A DNA stretch of 64,000 nucleotides from an uncultured Chitinophagales bacterium. GTDB taxonomy: Bacteria; Bacteroidota; Bacteroidia; Chitinophagales; JAHDHT01. The translations under genes and the position numbers were made by a program. Of the stretch, positions 19,258 through 29,954 are shown one piece after another (within the stretch, counting starts at the first letter, position 1; each line of letters opens with the position of its first letter). The notes under the pieces were generated by a model. That model was not told the origin of the DNA, did not search any database, and worked only from the letters and a program-made list of their open reading frames with translations. Where the stretch lies: positions 1 through 64,000 of the forward strand of contig CALHDG010000184.1 in the NCBI GenBank assembly GCA_938023075.1. The letters run 5' to 3'.

Positions 19258-20265
19258 TTAAGCATCACTAATTGCCAGGTTGGTTTTTTTATCCAATTGT
19301 TTTTGAACAATACTTCGGATAAACCATGCAATGCGTTCATTGTAATATTGTTCTTCGGGTTGGTTAAAGCCGAGATGCCCACCATAATCGCTGGCTTCAA
19401 AATATAAGTACTTATGTTGTTTAGATAAGTTTACGGGATAGCTGCTTTCGCCCAACATCATATCGTCTTTAGCATTCAACAAAAAAGTTGGTATACGAAG
19501 TTTGGGTAAATGAGGTAGCACACTAGTTTTTTCGTAATAGTCGGTAGCATTTTCAAAATTAAATACTTTGGCTGTGTATAAATTATCTACTTCAAAAAAG
19601 TTTTTAGCCTTTAACAGTGCTTCTACATCAATCCCAAAGTTTGCCAATTGTTGTTTTTTAAGCTGAATCATTTCATATATATTATTTCTAAAATTATACA
19701 TATATAAACTGTTAGAAAATTGACTCAGCAAAAATGCGCCTTCAATTAATTTTAATGGTGCCGAAACAGCGGCTGCACAACGAATGAAATTATTGGTATG
19801 ATCATAAACTTTACATAAGTAGTTTAATAAAATAGAACCACCCAACGAAAAGCCTATAGGAACAATATGATGATATTGTTTTAAGTTTTGAAGCTGTTTA
19901 ATAAGTAAAGCCAAATCATCGGTAAAACCAGCATGATAGGTATACACTCTTTTGTTTGGTTCGCCACTGGCACTTCTGCAATTAATAGCGCAAATGTCGT
20001 ATCCATTTCTGTAATAATAATTGGCTGCATTGCGCACATACGAAGAGCTTGTGCTCCCCATAAAGCCGTGGATTAACACCACACATTGCCGACTGTTTCG
20101 TTTTAACCAATCTACATCAAAAAAATCATCATCGGGGGTTTGTATTCGTTCCCGTTCATATTTCGGTTCTGGATGTTCTTTAATACTTGCAGCATAAATG
20201 GTATTGAAATGTCCGTTTTTAAACAAGGTAAACGGTCGGTAAGTTGACGAATGAATATATGGCAT
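19258..20265 (-). CDS. Alpha/beta hydrolase, YheT family
   Basis: A 335-residue cytoplasmic hydrolase. The oxyanion region IHGFMGSTSS, nucleophile elbow GFSLGGS, an Asp in LLNAKDDMML and a C-terminal His in GGHLGF supply the catalytic triad. Overall order and length match the YheT/EMB8-like esterase family (substrate not known; probably acyl esters). It starts 35 bp after prfB ends on the same strand, so it is probably carried on the prfB transcript. Confidence 0.87.
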   Translation of the reverse strand: MPYIHSSTYRPFTLFKNGHFNTIYAASIKEHPEPKYERERIQTPDDDFFDVDWLKRNSRQCVVLIHGFMGSTSSSYVRNAANYYYRNGYDICAINCRSASGEPNKRVYTYHAGFTDDLALLIKQLQNLKQYHHIVPIGFSLGGSILLNYLCKVYDHTNNFIRCAAAVSAPLKLIEGAFLLSQFSNSLYMYNFRNNIYEMIQLKKQQLANFGIDVEALLKAKNFFEVDNLYTAKVFNFENATDYYEKTSVLPHLPKLRIPTFLLNAKDDMMLGESSYPVNLSKQHKYLYFEASDYGGHLGFNQPEEQYYNERIAWFIRSIVQKQLDKKTNLAISDA

Positions 20266-20299
20266 GTTAATGTTTTATAATATTTTTATTTATTTATGA

Positions 20300-21389
20300 T
20301 TAATCTTTACCCAACATCAGCAAGCTTTTGATAAAACCTTCCAAGTCACCATCAAGCACTTTATCAGGATTGGTTACTTTATAATTAGAGCGCATATCTT
20401 TTACCCACCGGTCATCTAATACATAGCTTCTTACCTGTGAGCCCCATTCAATTTTCATTTTCGAATCTTCAACTTTTTGTTTTTCGGTTTGTTGCTTGCG
20501 TAATTCAATTTCATAAAGCCTTGATTTAAGCATTTTAATGGCTTTTTCTTTATTCAATAATTGGCTACGTTCTTCCTGACATTCTACCACCAAACCTGAA
20601 GGTGCGTGCCGAACCCGAACAGCCGTTTCTACTTTATTTACATTTTGTCCACCTTTTCCGCCTGCTCTAAAGGTATCCCAATCTAAATCATTTTGATTAA
20701 TTTCAATTTCAATGGTATCATCTACTAAAGGATAAACAAACACTGATGCAAAAGAAGTTTGGCGTTTACCCTGTGCATTAAACGGGCTAATACGAACCAA
20801 GCGATGTACCCCATTTTCATTTTTCAAATAACCGTATGCAAAGTCTCCACTAATTTCTAATTCTATCGATTTATAGCCGGCAACATCACCATCTACCCTA
20901 TTGAGTTCTTTTACTTTCATCCTACTTTTTTCGGCATACATTAAATACATGCGCGAAAGCATCATTACCCAATCGCAGGCTTCGGTGCCGCCGGCACCGG
21001 CGTTAATGGTTAAAATAGCTGCTAAATTATCTTGCTTTTGATTTAGGGTAGCCTGTAATTCAAAATCTTCTAACTTCGCTAAAGTAGTTTCGTATTGACT
21101 CACAATTTCGTTTTCCTCTGCTTCTCCACTTTTAAAAAACTCTAACAATACGCCTAAATCATCTACCTGACCTTGATGTTGATCAAATAAATTAATCCAA
21201 TATTTATATTTTTTTATTTCTTTTAAAACTATTTCTGCATCTTTGGGTTTGTTCCAAAAGTCAGGATCGGCAGCCTTAATTTCTGCTTCTTCTAATTCGG
21301 TGGTTTGCTTATCAATGTCAAAGATACCTCCTTAAAAGCGCAAGCCGGTCTTGCAATTTTTTGTGTTGATCAATGGTTACCGTTATCAT
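20300..21389 (-). CDS. prfB: Peptide chain release factor 2 (programmed +1 frameshift)
   Basis: RF2 terminates translation at UGA and UAA. The gene is in two frames: ATG at 21389 opens a 23-codon frame that ends CTT-TGA (21323-21318). Shifting +1 at CTT (skipping T21320, resuming at GAC 21319) gives 362 residues in all. The slippery CTTTGAC is preceded by AGGAGG, the internal Shine-Dalgarno-like stimulator, so this is the classical autoregulatory site, not a sequencing error. SPF (about residues 201-203, stop-codon recognition) and GGQ (about 246-248, peptide release) are present. Low RF2 stalls at UGA and promotes the shift. Confidence 0.96.
21318..21336 (-). promoter_or_regulatory. prfB programmed frameshift site
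   Basis: Minus-strand AGGAGGTATCTTTGAC: the AGGAGG, a 3-base spacer, slippery CTT, in-frame TGA followed by C (a poor termination context). This arrangement is known from E. coli prfB to drive efficient +1 shifting. Confidence 0.95.
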
Positions 21390-21416
21390 ATTTTTTTATG
21401 TTTTTAAATTATGTGA

Positions 21417-21424
21417 CAAAGGTA
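21417..21424 (-). promoter_or_regulatory. -7 box of prfB
   Basis: CAAAGGTA on the plus strand reads TACCTTTG on the minus strand, 27 bp before the frame-0 ATG. No clear -33 TTG. Confidence 0.6.
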
Positions 21425-21503
21425 CATAATGTTCAATTATAATTATGAATTTTGAATGAATTTGAAAGCCTGTAATTTCTTACCTTTATGATAAATTTAA
21501 AAT

Positions 21504-21935
21504 ATGGCATCACCAAAAACAAAACCAACCAAAGTTAATGTAAAACAGTTTATGCAATCCGTTGAACATGCACAACGACAAAAAGATGGCTATACTATTC
21601 TATCTATGATGGAAAAAATTTCTGGTTTAAAGCCGAAAATGTGGGGACCTTCCATTATTGGCTTTGGCAGTTATCATTACAAATACGACAGTGGGCACGA
21701 AGGCGATGCTCCTTTGATCGCTTTTTCACCTCGTAAACAAAAGCAAGTGTTGTATGTGCTCAGCGGTTTTAAAAACCAAGACAAATTGTTAGCGCAATTG
21801 GGTAAATACAAAACCGGTAAAGTGTGTTTGTACATCAACAAATTAGCTGATGTGGATTTAGCGGTTTTGGAAAAGATTATTCAAGCAGCATGGTTGCATA
21901 TTAATGAGCAAGAAGATGGTAAGGCAAGGTGTTGA
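21504..21935 (+). CDS. DUF1801 (YdhG-like) protein
   Basis: A 143-residue cytoplasmic protein. The stretches MWGPSIIGFGSYHYKYDSGHEGD and LIAFSPRKQKQVLYVL (given here in part: FGSYHYKYDSG, AFSPRKQKQVLYV) and the closing helices match the DUF1801/YdhG family, some members of which are described as iron-chaperone-like, though the role is poorly established. It stands alone, with a near-consensus TACCTTTA box just upstream. Confidence 0.8.
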   Translation: MASPKTKPTKVNVKQFMQSVEHAQRQKDGYTILSMMEKISGLKPKMWGPSIIGFGSYHYKYDSGHEGDAPLIAFSPRKQKQVLYVLSGFKNQDKLLAQLGKYKTGKVCLYINKLADVDLAVLEKIIQAAWLHINEQEDGKARC

Positions 21936-22100
21936 AACCATTCAACTGAAGGGAGCAATCTTGCCGTAAAAAATACAACTACATTCCGATTAAAAATGAT
22001 GAGAAAATGGCAAAGTTAGCTTGTCAATTTTTTTCATTTTTTAGTAAATCTAACTGTATAAAACCGTGCATTATATGTCTGATAAAAAACGCTCTGAAAC

Positions 22101-22142
22101 AAAAAAAACGGACCATTAATCCTTGAAATTAATGGTCCGTTT
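22101..22142 (-). terminator. Intrinsic terminator of the ruvA-sprA operon
   Basis: A perfect 15-bp stem (AAACGGACCATTAAT at 22106-22120, complement at 22128-22142) with a 7-base loop. On the minus strand the stem is followed by a run of Ts (complement of the As at 22101-22108), 35 bp after the sprA stop. Confidence 0.92.
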
Positions 22143-22176
22143 AAGATATTCTTGAATGATCTTATTTTATGGACGT

Positions 22177-25100
22177 CTATTCTGCTAAAGAAAAGGTTAG
22201 TTGTAAACCGGCTTGTGTATTGATGTTTCTAAATCCATCGGGTATATGTGGATCAGTAAATCGCCTATCATAAAATAAACTTGCCCGTAAACGATCGTTT
22301 ACAGTATACTCTAAACGGGGCGAAATTTGATAGGATATAGCCCCTTGTGTTGGCTCCGTATTTTGCTGATCTAATATATAATTAATCGTAATGTCGTTTC
22401 GATAAGTAAAATCAAAGATAAAGCTCAAATCGTTTTTTAATTCAAAGTTATTACCCATAAAACGTATCGGGATGTTCAAATCTTGAAATCGATACCCTAA
22501 GCCAAATGTTAAGGCTTTCGAATGTGTTTCCAACAACTGATAATCAATAAAACTCAAAGCTAAATTTCTAGAGACTTTATAATCCATATTAGCGGTTAAG
22601 CCATTTTTTAAAGTTAAATCAATACCAATTAATGGTGTAAACGATTCTTGTACTACAATTGCCGGAATATCATACAATGAATAATAATTGCCGGATAGCG
22701 TATCAATCCGCCTGCCAAAGCCATAACTTCTTTGAAAACGATCTCTTAAAAAAGTACCATTATTAAAAAATACATTTTGTGATTTTACTTCACCCAATTC
22801 ATCAGGGTCTGAAAAAAAACTTGGATCGGACTGAAAACTATTGACACTATAATTAGACGAATAGCCATGCCTTATGCTTAAATTGGTAATCTTCTCTTTT
22901 AATTTGCCTAACTTAGTTAAACCGTTATAGGTAATTCGCCAATTGGGTAGTGGAATATATCTTAATGGACTAAGCCTGACTTTTGACGGATCGGTATTGG
23001 TGTAAGCCGCCATAAAAGCCGGTATCAATACTTCTTGAGAATAGGGTCCATAGCCTTCAAAATAATCTTCAATATTGGTTGCTGTAGTATCAAGTAGAGG
23101 TTTAAATTCTGAACCCAATGGTCGAATACCATTTTCTGCCGATAAAGCATCTAAGCGATTAGCAATAATCACTCTGTTTTCTTCAAAATTGGTGAAATTT
23201 TCATTTTCATTAATTGATTCGGGATCAGGTACTCCAAAAACAGGTCGAAAGAAATCTCCTATCTTCCAGAAAAATCTTCCTACTCCACTGTCAATAGAGT
23301 CAGCAGGCGACGGATTAAATCTTCTGATACCCTTAAACAGCGTTCGTGTTGGTATATAACTTGCCGAATAATTCCCCATATCAAGCGGGTTAATGCTTTG
23401 AAAGTCGTCTTGTCCTTCTAATTTTTTGTACCATTCTGAATGATTGAGTGAATACGACATAGTTGCCGTTAATTCAATTTTAAAATCATTAAATGGTTCT
23501 ACGGTTGCTTTTAAATCAATTTTTTGATTTTGGGTTTGCAACACCGGTTCGTTTAAATTGTGGTCGTCGGTTATCCAACCCTGTTGAGCAATGCCTGGTA
23601 GCCATTCTTCCAGAAAAGGTTGCCGTCCAAAGGTAGAAAAATCTAAACCGGGGGCATTATTTTCCCAATTGTTACCAACGTATTGTGGGCTATGCATAAA
23701 GCCCGGCAAAGAGGTGTTGCGCGTATCTCTATAAGTTAAAGATACTTGTTTTACACTCGTTAAAAGTTTAACTATGGCTCCCACTGCTTTATTTGAACCT
23801 AAGGTCACTTTTTCTGGCACCTCCGGTAGTTCACTATCTTCTTCACCTTTGTTTTTCTTTTTCTTTTTAGGGCGTTTGGCTCCGGCGTTTCTTCTACCAG
23901 AAGTATCGTATTGTTTTAAGAAAGCCGATTTGTTGTATAAATTCCGTAATTTTAAATTACCGTTGAGCGTTACATTTTGACTGTTGTTGATGAAATTACC
24001 AAGCTGTATAGTATCTACATTAAACAATGGACCCACCTGCCAATCGAACGTTGTGCCATATTGTATTTTAGCATCTATCCAATCGGTGATGGGCAATTTA
24101 TCAAATGGTAATTTGTAGTTTACATTCAATCCTTGTCTAAAATCAATATTTCTACCCAGATTTCTGATACTGCTTCTAATACTATCTTTCTTTTCTTGGG
24201 TATCAATTCTACCCTTAGGTTCATCTATTTCTGCGCTGTTGCTTGCATTATAATCAATAGTTAAAGACTTTGCCAATTTATGGTTAAAACCGTAAGACCT
24301 ACCCCAAACAAAAGCCTTGTTAAATAAGGGTAGTGTATTGACCTCTTCATCTAAATCGCGCAGTTTAGTTTCTTCAAATAAGCGGCGGGCATCGGTTCTA
24401 AAATTAATGCTATTCGGTATGGGGTTAAAATTGAAATCTTTAATTAAAGAAAGCCATTTACTATCCGATTTTATTAGTTTTTTAAAGGGTGTGATGAATT
24501 TAGGAGAAGTAGAATAGGTATAATCTAATGAACCGTAATGTTCTTTAGAGTTTTCCATTTCAATATAGGGGTCACGATAATTTTCTTCGGTATAGGCATA
24601 CGTTGCCGACCAATTCGCAATATCATAAATCCGTTGTTTCCGCTCATTATTGGTTCTCACTTTTTTAACCCCAACAAAGTTGATACTCTTAATTTCACTA
24701 ACCGTTCTGCCATCTTTTCGATATTGTTTGCTTGCCTTATCAGAATTTTCTTCTATCGCTTGTTTGGTAGCGGCATCTACATCAAGTGTATCTAGTACAA
24801 GCTTTTGTGTTGATGGGTTTAGTAATAGCGCATCTTCAATATCAGGATTAATTTGCTTAATTGCTTCAGCGGCTGTTTTTGTCCCTTCATCTTCTACACT
24901 ATCGTCAAAGCGAATATCAGTTTCATAAGGGTCAAATTCGGGATCGCTGATCGATTTAGAATAATCCGCTCTAAACGGAATTCTGATACCACTTTCTTTT
25001 GGGAAAAACCGACCCAATTCTAAATTTAAAGCACCATCATATTCATAGCGGGTATCTTTAAATCGTTCATTTACTTTTTGCTCTAAAGTACCAAAACCAT

Positions 25101-28100
25101 CGGTATGCATATTACCCGATAATACCAAATTACCCAAATCTGCCAACTTTACATCTAAAGAAGCTACGGCAGCATAGCCATCGCTTTCATCAAAATCTGA
25201 TACGGCTAATTCGTTAAACCAAACTTCTACGCATTTGGCTTCGGCATCATCGTCAGATTTTTTGGTTCTGGCATTATACAGTGGGTTAAATTTACTGCCA
25301 CTTTCCGGATTTCTTACACCCAGCATAATGGTTTTAACTCTACCAAAATCTGGCGAACCAACTACACTAATATTTCTGAACAAACTATCGCCCCGGGCAG
25401 ATATTCTTTCAAACCTTTTTTCGGTATACCGGCTGGTAAACGACCAATTAGCAATATTTCTGTTTCTTTTAACCCTAATTAAAGTATCAAAAGCTACATT
25501 TACATCATTCGCTTCTTGCCAAATAGTTTGGGCTCTTTGGCGCAGTAAATCTATTCTGCCTGTTGTATCTACTGGAAATGCAGGATCAGTAGAAGCTTCT
25601 GGTATAGGAATTTGAACGGAATCTAAATTTGATATTTTTAAGGGTATTTCATATTCATAATAATTTTCTGTAAAATCAGAACCAATCCGGATAAATGCGG
25701 TAACATCGCCATCGTCAACCCGGTTGGTACTTATTACATCTTCGTGGGCGTGTAGCAGCATTTTTATTCTTCTAAATTCCCTAAAATCGTAATCTAATGT
25801 TTTGAAAACTGCTTTGGCATCTCCATCTTCTAAACCACAAACCTGCAGTGCCATCGATTGTTCGTTTTGAGCAATGTTGCCACCTCCACCAACGGTATTT
25901 AACACCTGTTCTCTAACTACATTTGGTGGTAATACATAAGGTACCGGTTGGCGACCACTGTGTTCTTCAACACCTACGGCAGTTACATTAAATAAGGCAT
26001 TTTCAGAATCCGTTATCTTGATTTCTCCCGGATCTTTTAAAGAACCTTGATATCGTCTCCATTGATTTCTTACGAGATCAATTCCTTCAAAACGGCAGGT
26101 TACCGGTTCTTTAAAACCCGTTAAAAACATTCTAACAAAACGAACCGCTCTAAAATCGGAAATTGACCCTACTTTATTGGTATATTGTTCAACCGGAATT
26201 TTAAAGTTTAGCCATCTTACAGAGTCCATATCATTAACATTATACAAATATGGAATATCGCCGGGCATCATATCGGCTTTTAAATCTATGCGATACTCAA
26301 AATAAGATTCTGCACGATTTAAGGTATTATCATCATTTAAATCTTCTCTATCAGAATCTTGAAAATAGGTTCTTAAATCATCTCTGTCATTACCATCATT
26401 AAAAGGCGAATTACCTTCTGGGTTATTAAATCTTTTATAGGTATTTAAAATTCGTGTTGTATCTTGAACTTCAACATCTCTAAAATGGTTATAATTATCG
26501 TTTGAAGGGTCTGCCCTTATGGCTTCTTTCACATCAATGCTCAAAGGAGAGGCTTCGATTTCGGCTAAATAATCAGCAAAGTGTTCTCTTTCACCTTCGT
26601 CATTTAAGCCATCTAAACCAACATCTTGCCGGCGGCGTTCTGCTTCGTTTGTACTTAAGGCAAAAGATGGACTAATTTGATTTAAGGGTATCACCCCCCA
26701 CTCCGATTCTATGGTTGGCGAATTCTCATTTAAATCAATGGCATGCTCTCCAAAATTATTAGAATCTTTTAATATATCTTCTGATATTTCACCAAGATTG
26801 ATATAGAGACTACCGCTATTTCCAGGATTGTCGTTAGTTAGGGGGTCCATCATCCAAAACTCAATAAATTCTGTGTTAGAAGCTTCAAAATCGGTACTGG
26901 ACGTACGGTTTAAGGCACGCATAATGCCTCCCCAACGATCTTCAGGATTGGTTAAGGAACCATCAACATCTAAACCAGTAGTGGTATAGTTATACGGACC
27001 TCTTTCGCTTGGGTAATAACTAAGATCGAAAGTGAACAATTGCGTTAATTGTCCTCTCGGTATTTGCCGGTCAGGAAATATTTCTCTGTAATTAATATTC
27101 CGGTTTTCATTATTGCTACATTGACCCGTGCTTTCATAACCAGTTAGCGTGTTAGCTCCACTGCCACAAAACGAAGCATACTCTAATTGATACCAATTAA
27201 TGTTTGCACGGTTGTAGCCATAAGATAATGTGTCGATATCTTCAGCTTCTTTAAATAAGATTTTACCATTTTTGTCGGTTGCTCCTTTAGGCGTGCTGGC
27301 AAGCGACCATGCAGTAAATGGAAAAGTGATATCGTTAAAAGTAGTGCTACCCTCAAAGTCATCAATAAAAACTTGTCCGTCTCTGGTAATTGCTCTTGAA
27401 TGGCCTGGTGCGAAACGAGCAGCTTCTGCCCTAAAGGAAACGGTTGATTTTTCTTTGGTATTAATGAATGGCAACTTATCAATAAAGCGGGTAATGCCTG
27501 GTGCTTCAGAAAAGTAATTCATATCTAAACCCATCATAGAGTTGGCAATGGGGTCATCACCATAATTTACTTTTTGGGTAAAGGGCCGTTCTGCCAAATG
27601 CATAAAGGTTCCGCCGAGCGTAAAGTCATCACTAATCCAATAATCTAAACGCGTACCGTACATGGATTTTAAGTTAAAACCAAACAACTCTGGATTTTCA
27701 TAACTGATTTGTATGGGTTGACCCGATTGTAAGTAAGCATCGTTTAATAGTTGAATAGTACCTAATGAATAATTGATGGTGTAATCAACATCTTCTATTA
27801 GCACACGCCCACCTTGCGTAACCCTAACGGAGCCACGCGGAAGGTTAAATGCATTTAAGCGAATATTTGAACTGAATTTAGATTTATAGGTTCCGCGAAT
27901 AAGGAAGCGGTTTTTTTCAGGATTTTGGAGCGCCCTTGTTTTGGTAGTTTCATACAACTCATCAAAAGCAAATTTTTCGGCTTCTCCATCATCTTTAAAC
28001 TGTTTTTTCAAACTTTCTCCAAAAGGTTCTAACACCGGAAACATAAGCCGCCCCCGCTGACTGTTCATGGTTAGGCCTTCTACATAATCAAAAATACCAT

Positions 28101-29943
28101 CGCCCAGTAACACATAGTTTCCACTACCAAGCGGCTTTTCACAAATATCTCTTTCATTATTGGCATTCAGATTATCTAAATTAACCAACTTGATAATTGG
28201 TTGAGAATTAGCGAATTCATCTTCTGTAGGTAAATATCTTTTCTGACCACTACCAGGATCTTGATAATAAACATCTAATTTAAAATCTTCTTTTTCTACC
28301 TGATAAGCACCAAGCGAATAGATGTTTTTCATCATTAAATCCCAAATAGGTAATTCATGATCTTGGGTAATTGTTTTTAATAGTTTGATAAAAATTACAT
28401 TGGGTTGATCTCGATCTCTTGGTATATCTTGAGCAAATTCACCTACTTGATAAACACTACTTGGTATACTATTGTTTTGATATTGGTAAGATACCCCCAC
28501 AATTTGATCGGGTTGTAAACGAATATTAAGTGAAATAAAACCCAATTGCCGGTTTAAAGTATATTCAGAAGGTTCTAATTTACGGGCAAAAGTGGTTATA
28601 AAATCAGTACCTTCAATCAAACGAATATCTGATAATCTATCAGCAACTTGATTTAATGATCTTGAATTGGAACCGCCACCTATTCTTTTGTATAAATCAT
28701 TGGTATAATTATCTAATGCCGGATAATTGTCTCCTTCAGGATCGGGTTTAATATGATCTTCATTGTAGGGTTTAACTTCACCCAAATCCATTAGGGCAAC
28801 TACATTTCTAATATCTTGTACATCACCTTGATCGTTAGTAACCCAAACTTCAAGTTTGTTTACATCAAAAGGTGAATTGATGTAGGGTAAAGAAGCTAAA
28901 CTTTTATTAAAGTTTTTTCTAAATTCATCACCTAAAAAGAAGTGTTGATTTTCTTCGTATTCATCGGCTTTAACTTCAAAATCTTGTATTTGTGCTCCAC
29001 CCTTAATTGTTAAGGTTCTTAATTCAGATTTTTGTTGAGAAGCAATTGAAGTAACGGTTAAGCGTCCAAATTTGAGTTCACTTTTTATGCCAAATAAATT
29101 TTGGGCACCCGGTATTAACAAAGTTGGCAAGGGTAAACTTACATTACCGGCTTCAATTTTTTGTACAATTTCATCTTCGGTACCGGCATATTCTAATTTT
29201 ATTTGGTTATCAAAATCAAAATTAGATAAGGTGTTATAGTCAAAATCTAACTTCATTTTATCCCCAATTTGCCCCACCATATTCATGTTAATGTCCATGT
29301 TAAAATCAAAGTTGCTATTTCTTTGTTGATTAATCCGTATGTTAGGGTTATCGGTTCTCGACCAATTTCCACCAAAGGTTAAGTTAACATCTCCTTGTGG
29401 TTTAATGCTAACGGTGTTGTCGCCAAACAAACGGTCAAACAACTCACTGCCGGTATATAATTCGGGTATTAAGTTATCGGTATTTAACAAATTACCCAGA
29501 CTATTTCCAATTCCACTAGACGATCCGCTTCTTCCGCCGGTATTATTTTGGTTGTTCCAAAAATTATTGTTGTTTTGTTCTAATTCATATTCTAGATATT
29601 CGCTTAGGGTTAAATATCGTGGGTTAGAAAAAAAGTGATTACCAATGGTTTGTGTTATGATGTATTGATTGGTTGCCGGATCGTAAGTAATGTTTTCTTC
29701 AACAATAGATGGCAAGGGATAATTATCGTTTTGATCAACAAATCCAGTATCAATATTAATAGGAGCTGTGAAATGTTTTAAGCTATCGTCTTCTTCGCAA
29801 AAAGTCTCGTTTTCAAACTCAAAAGCCTCTTCAAAACAAGCAGCTTCTTCTAATGGTCCAATAAACCCACTTTCAATACTAAAGCTACTTACCGAAATGA
29901 TACAAGCAACACCAAGTATCAACAAATATTTAATGATTTTCAA
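22177..29943 (-). CDS. sprA: T9SS outer membrane translocon SprA
   Basis: A 2588-residue protein, in the size range of SprA, the giant outer membrane channel of the type IX secretion system. It has an N-terminal signal peptide (KIIKYLLILGVACIIS) and then recognisable SprA stretches such as GDVNLTFGGNWSRTDNP, KGGAQIQDFEVKADEYEENQ (about residue 310) and FIDDFEGS, with long beta-strand-rich segments and a terminal barrel strand (GLQLTFSLAE). The start is TTG at 29943: a stop codon lies directly upstream and no ATG precedes the signal peptide. It follows ruvA by 11 bp, the neighbourhood seen in other Bacteroidota. It would export the sorting-domain proteins in this window. Confidence 0.96.
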   Translation of the reverse strand: MKIIKYLLILGVACIISVSSFSIESGFIGPLEEAACFEEAFEFENETFCEEDDSLKHFTAPINIDTGFVDQNDNYPLPSIVEENITYDPATNQYIITQTIGNHFFSNPRYLTLSEYLEYELEQNNNNFWNNQNNTGGRSGSSSGIGNSLGNLLNTDNLIPELYTGSELFDRLFGDNTVSIKPQGDVNLTFGGNWSRTDNPNIRINQQRNSNFDFNMDINMNMVGQIGDKMKLDFDYNTLSNFDFDNQIKLEYAGTEDEIVQKIEAGNVSLPLPTLLIPGAQNLFGIKSELKFGRLTVTSIASQQKSELRTLTIKGGAQIQDFEVKADEYEENQHFFLGDEFRKNFNKSLASLPYINSPFDVNKLEVWVTNDQGDVQDIRNVVALMDLGEVKPYNEDHIKPDPEGDNYPALDNYTNDLYKRIGGGSNSRSLNQVADRLSDIRLIEGTDFITTFARKLEPSEYTLNRQLGFISLNIRLQPDQIVGVSYQYQNNSIPSSVYQVGEFAQDIPRDRDQPNVIFIKLLKTITQDHELPIWDLMMKNIYSLGAYQVEKEDFKLDVYYQDPGSGQKRYLPTEDEFANSQPIIKLVNLDNLNANNERDICEKPLGSGNYVLLGDGIFDYVEGLTMNSQRGRLMFPVLEPFGESLKKQFKDDGEAEKFAFDELYETTKTRALQNPEKNRFLIRGTYKSKFSSNIRLNAFNLPRGSVRVTQGGRVLIEDVDYTINYSLGTIQLLNDAYLQSGQPIQISYENPELFGFNLKSMYGTRLDYWISDDFTLGGTFMHLAERPFTQKVNYGDDPIANSMMGLDMNYFSEAPGITRFIDKLPFINTKEKSTVSFRAEAARFAPGHSRAITRDGQVFIDDFEGSTTFNDITFPFTAWSLASTPKGATDKNGKILFKEAEDIDTLSYGYNRANINWYQLEYASFCGSGANTLTGYESTGQCSNNENRNINYREIFPDRQIPRGQLTQLFTFDLSYYPSERGPYNYTTTGLDVDGSLTNPEDRWGGIMRALNRTSSTDFEASNTEFIEFWMMDPLTNDNPGNSGSLYINLGEISEDILKDSNNFGEHAIDLNENSPTIESEWGVIPLNQISPSFALSTNEAERRRQDVGLDGLNDEGEREHFADYLAEIEASPLSIDVKEAIRADPSNDNYNHFRDVEVQDTTRILNTYKRFNNPEGNSPFNDGNDRDDLRTYFQDSDREDLNDDNTLNRAESYFEYRIDLKADMMPGDIPYLYNVNDMDSVRWLNFKIPVEQYTNKVGSISDFRAVRFVRMFLTGFKEPVTCRFEGIDLVRNQWRRYQGSLKDPGEIKITDSENALFNVTAVGVEEHSGRQPVPYVLPPNVVREQVLNTVGGGGNIAQNEQSMALQVCGLEDGDAKAVFKTLDYDFREFRRIKMLLHAHEDVISTNRVDDGDVTAFIRIGSDFTENYYEYEIPLKISNLDSVQIPIPEASTDPAFPVDTTGRIDLLRQRAQTIWQEANDVNVAFDTLIRVKRNRNIANWSFTSRYTEKRFERISARGDSLFRNISVVGSPDFGRVKTIMLGVRNPESGSKFNPLYNARTKKSDDDAEAKCVEVWFNELAVSDFDESDGYAAVASLDVKLADLGNLVLSGNMHTDGFGTLEQKVNERFKDTRYEYDGALNLELGRFFPKESGIRIPFRADYSKSISDPEFDPYETDIRFDDSVEDEGTKTAAEAIKQINPDIEDALLLNPSTQKLVLDTLDVDAATKQAIEENSDKASKQYRKDGRTVSEIKSINFVGVKKVRTNNERKQRIYDIANWSATYAYTEENYRDPYIEMENSKEHYGSLDYTYSTSPKFITPFKKLIKSDSKWLSLIKDFNFNPIPNSINFRTDARRLFEETKLRDLDEEVNTLPLFNKAFVWGRSYGFNHKLAKSLTIDYNASNSAEIDEPKGRIDTQEKKDSIRSSIRNLGRNIDFRQGLNVNYKLPFDKLPITDWIDAKIQYGTTFDWQVGPLFNVDTIQLGNFINNSQNVTLNGNLKLRNLYNKSAFLKQYDTSGRRNAGAKRPKKKKKNKGEEDSELPEVPEKVTLGSNKAVGAIVKLLTSVKQVSLTYRDTRNTSLPGFMHSPQYVGNNWENNAPGLDFSTFGRQPFLEEWLPGIAQQGWITDDHNLNEPVLQTQNQKIDLKATVEPFNDFKIELTATMSYSLNHSEWYKKLEGQDDFQSINPLDMGNYSASYIPTRTLFKGIRRFNPSPADSIDSGVGRFFWKIGDFFRPVFGVPDPESINENENFTNFEENRVIIANRLDALSAENGIRPLGSEFKPLLDTTATNIEDYFEGYGPYSQEVLIPAFMAAYTNTDPSKVRLSPLRYIPLPNWRITYNGLTKLGKLKEKITNLSIRHGYSSNYSVNSFQSDPSFFSDPDELGEVKSQNVFFNNGTFLRDRFQRSYGFGRRIDTLSGNYYSLYDIPAIVVQESFTPLIGIDLTLKNGLTANMDYKVSRNLALSFIDYQLLETHSKALTFGLGYRFQDLNIPIRFMGNNFELKNDLSFIFDFTYRNDITINYILDQQNTEPTQGAISYQISPRLEYTVNDRLRASLFYDRRFTDPHIPDGFRNINTQAGLQLTFSLAE

Positions 29944-29954
29944 TTATTTGAATA

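Noticed and set aside
21993-22050. Partial similarity to family 2 repeat (AATGATGAGAAAAT and an AGTTAG/CTAACT inverted repeat)
   Set aside because: Lacks the GCTAAGACGAG core and the long complementary ends; shared AT-rich words are not enough.
23774-24928. Open plus-strand frames inside sprA
   Set aside because: They are antisense to a long, well-supported coding region and show no protein family features.
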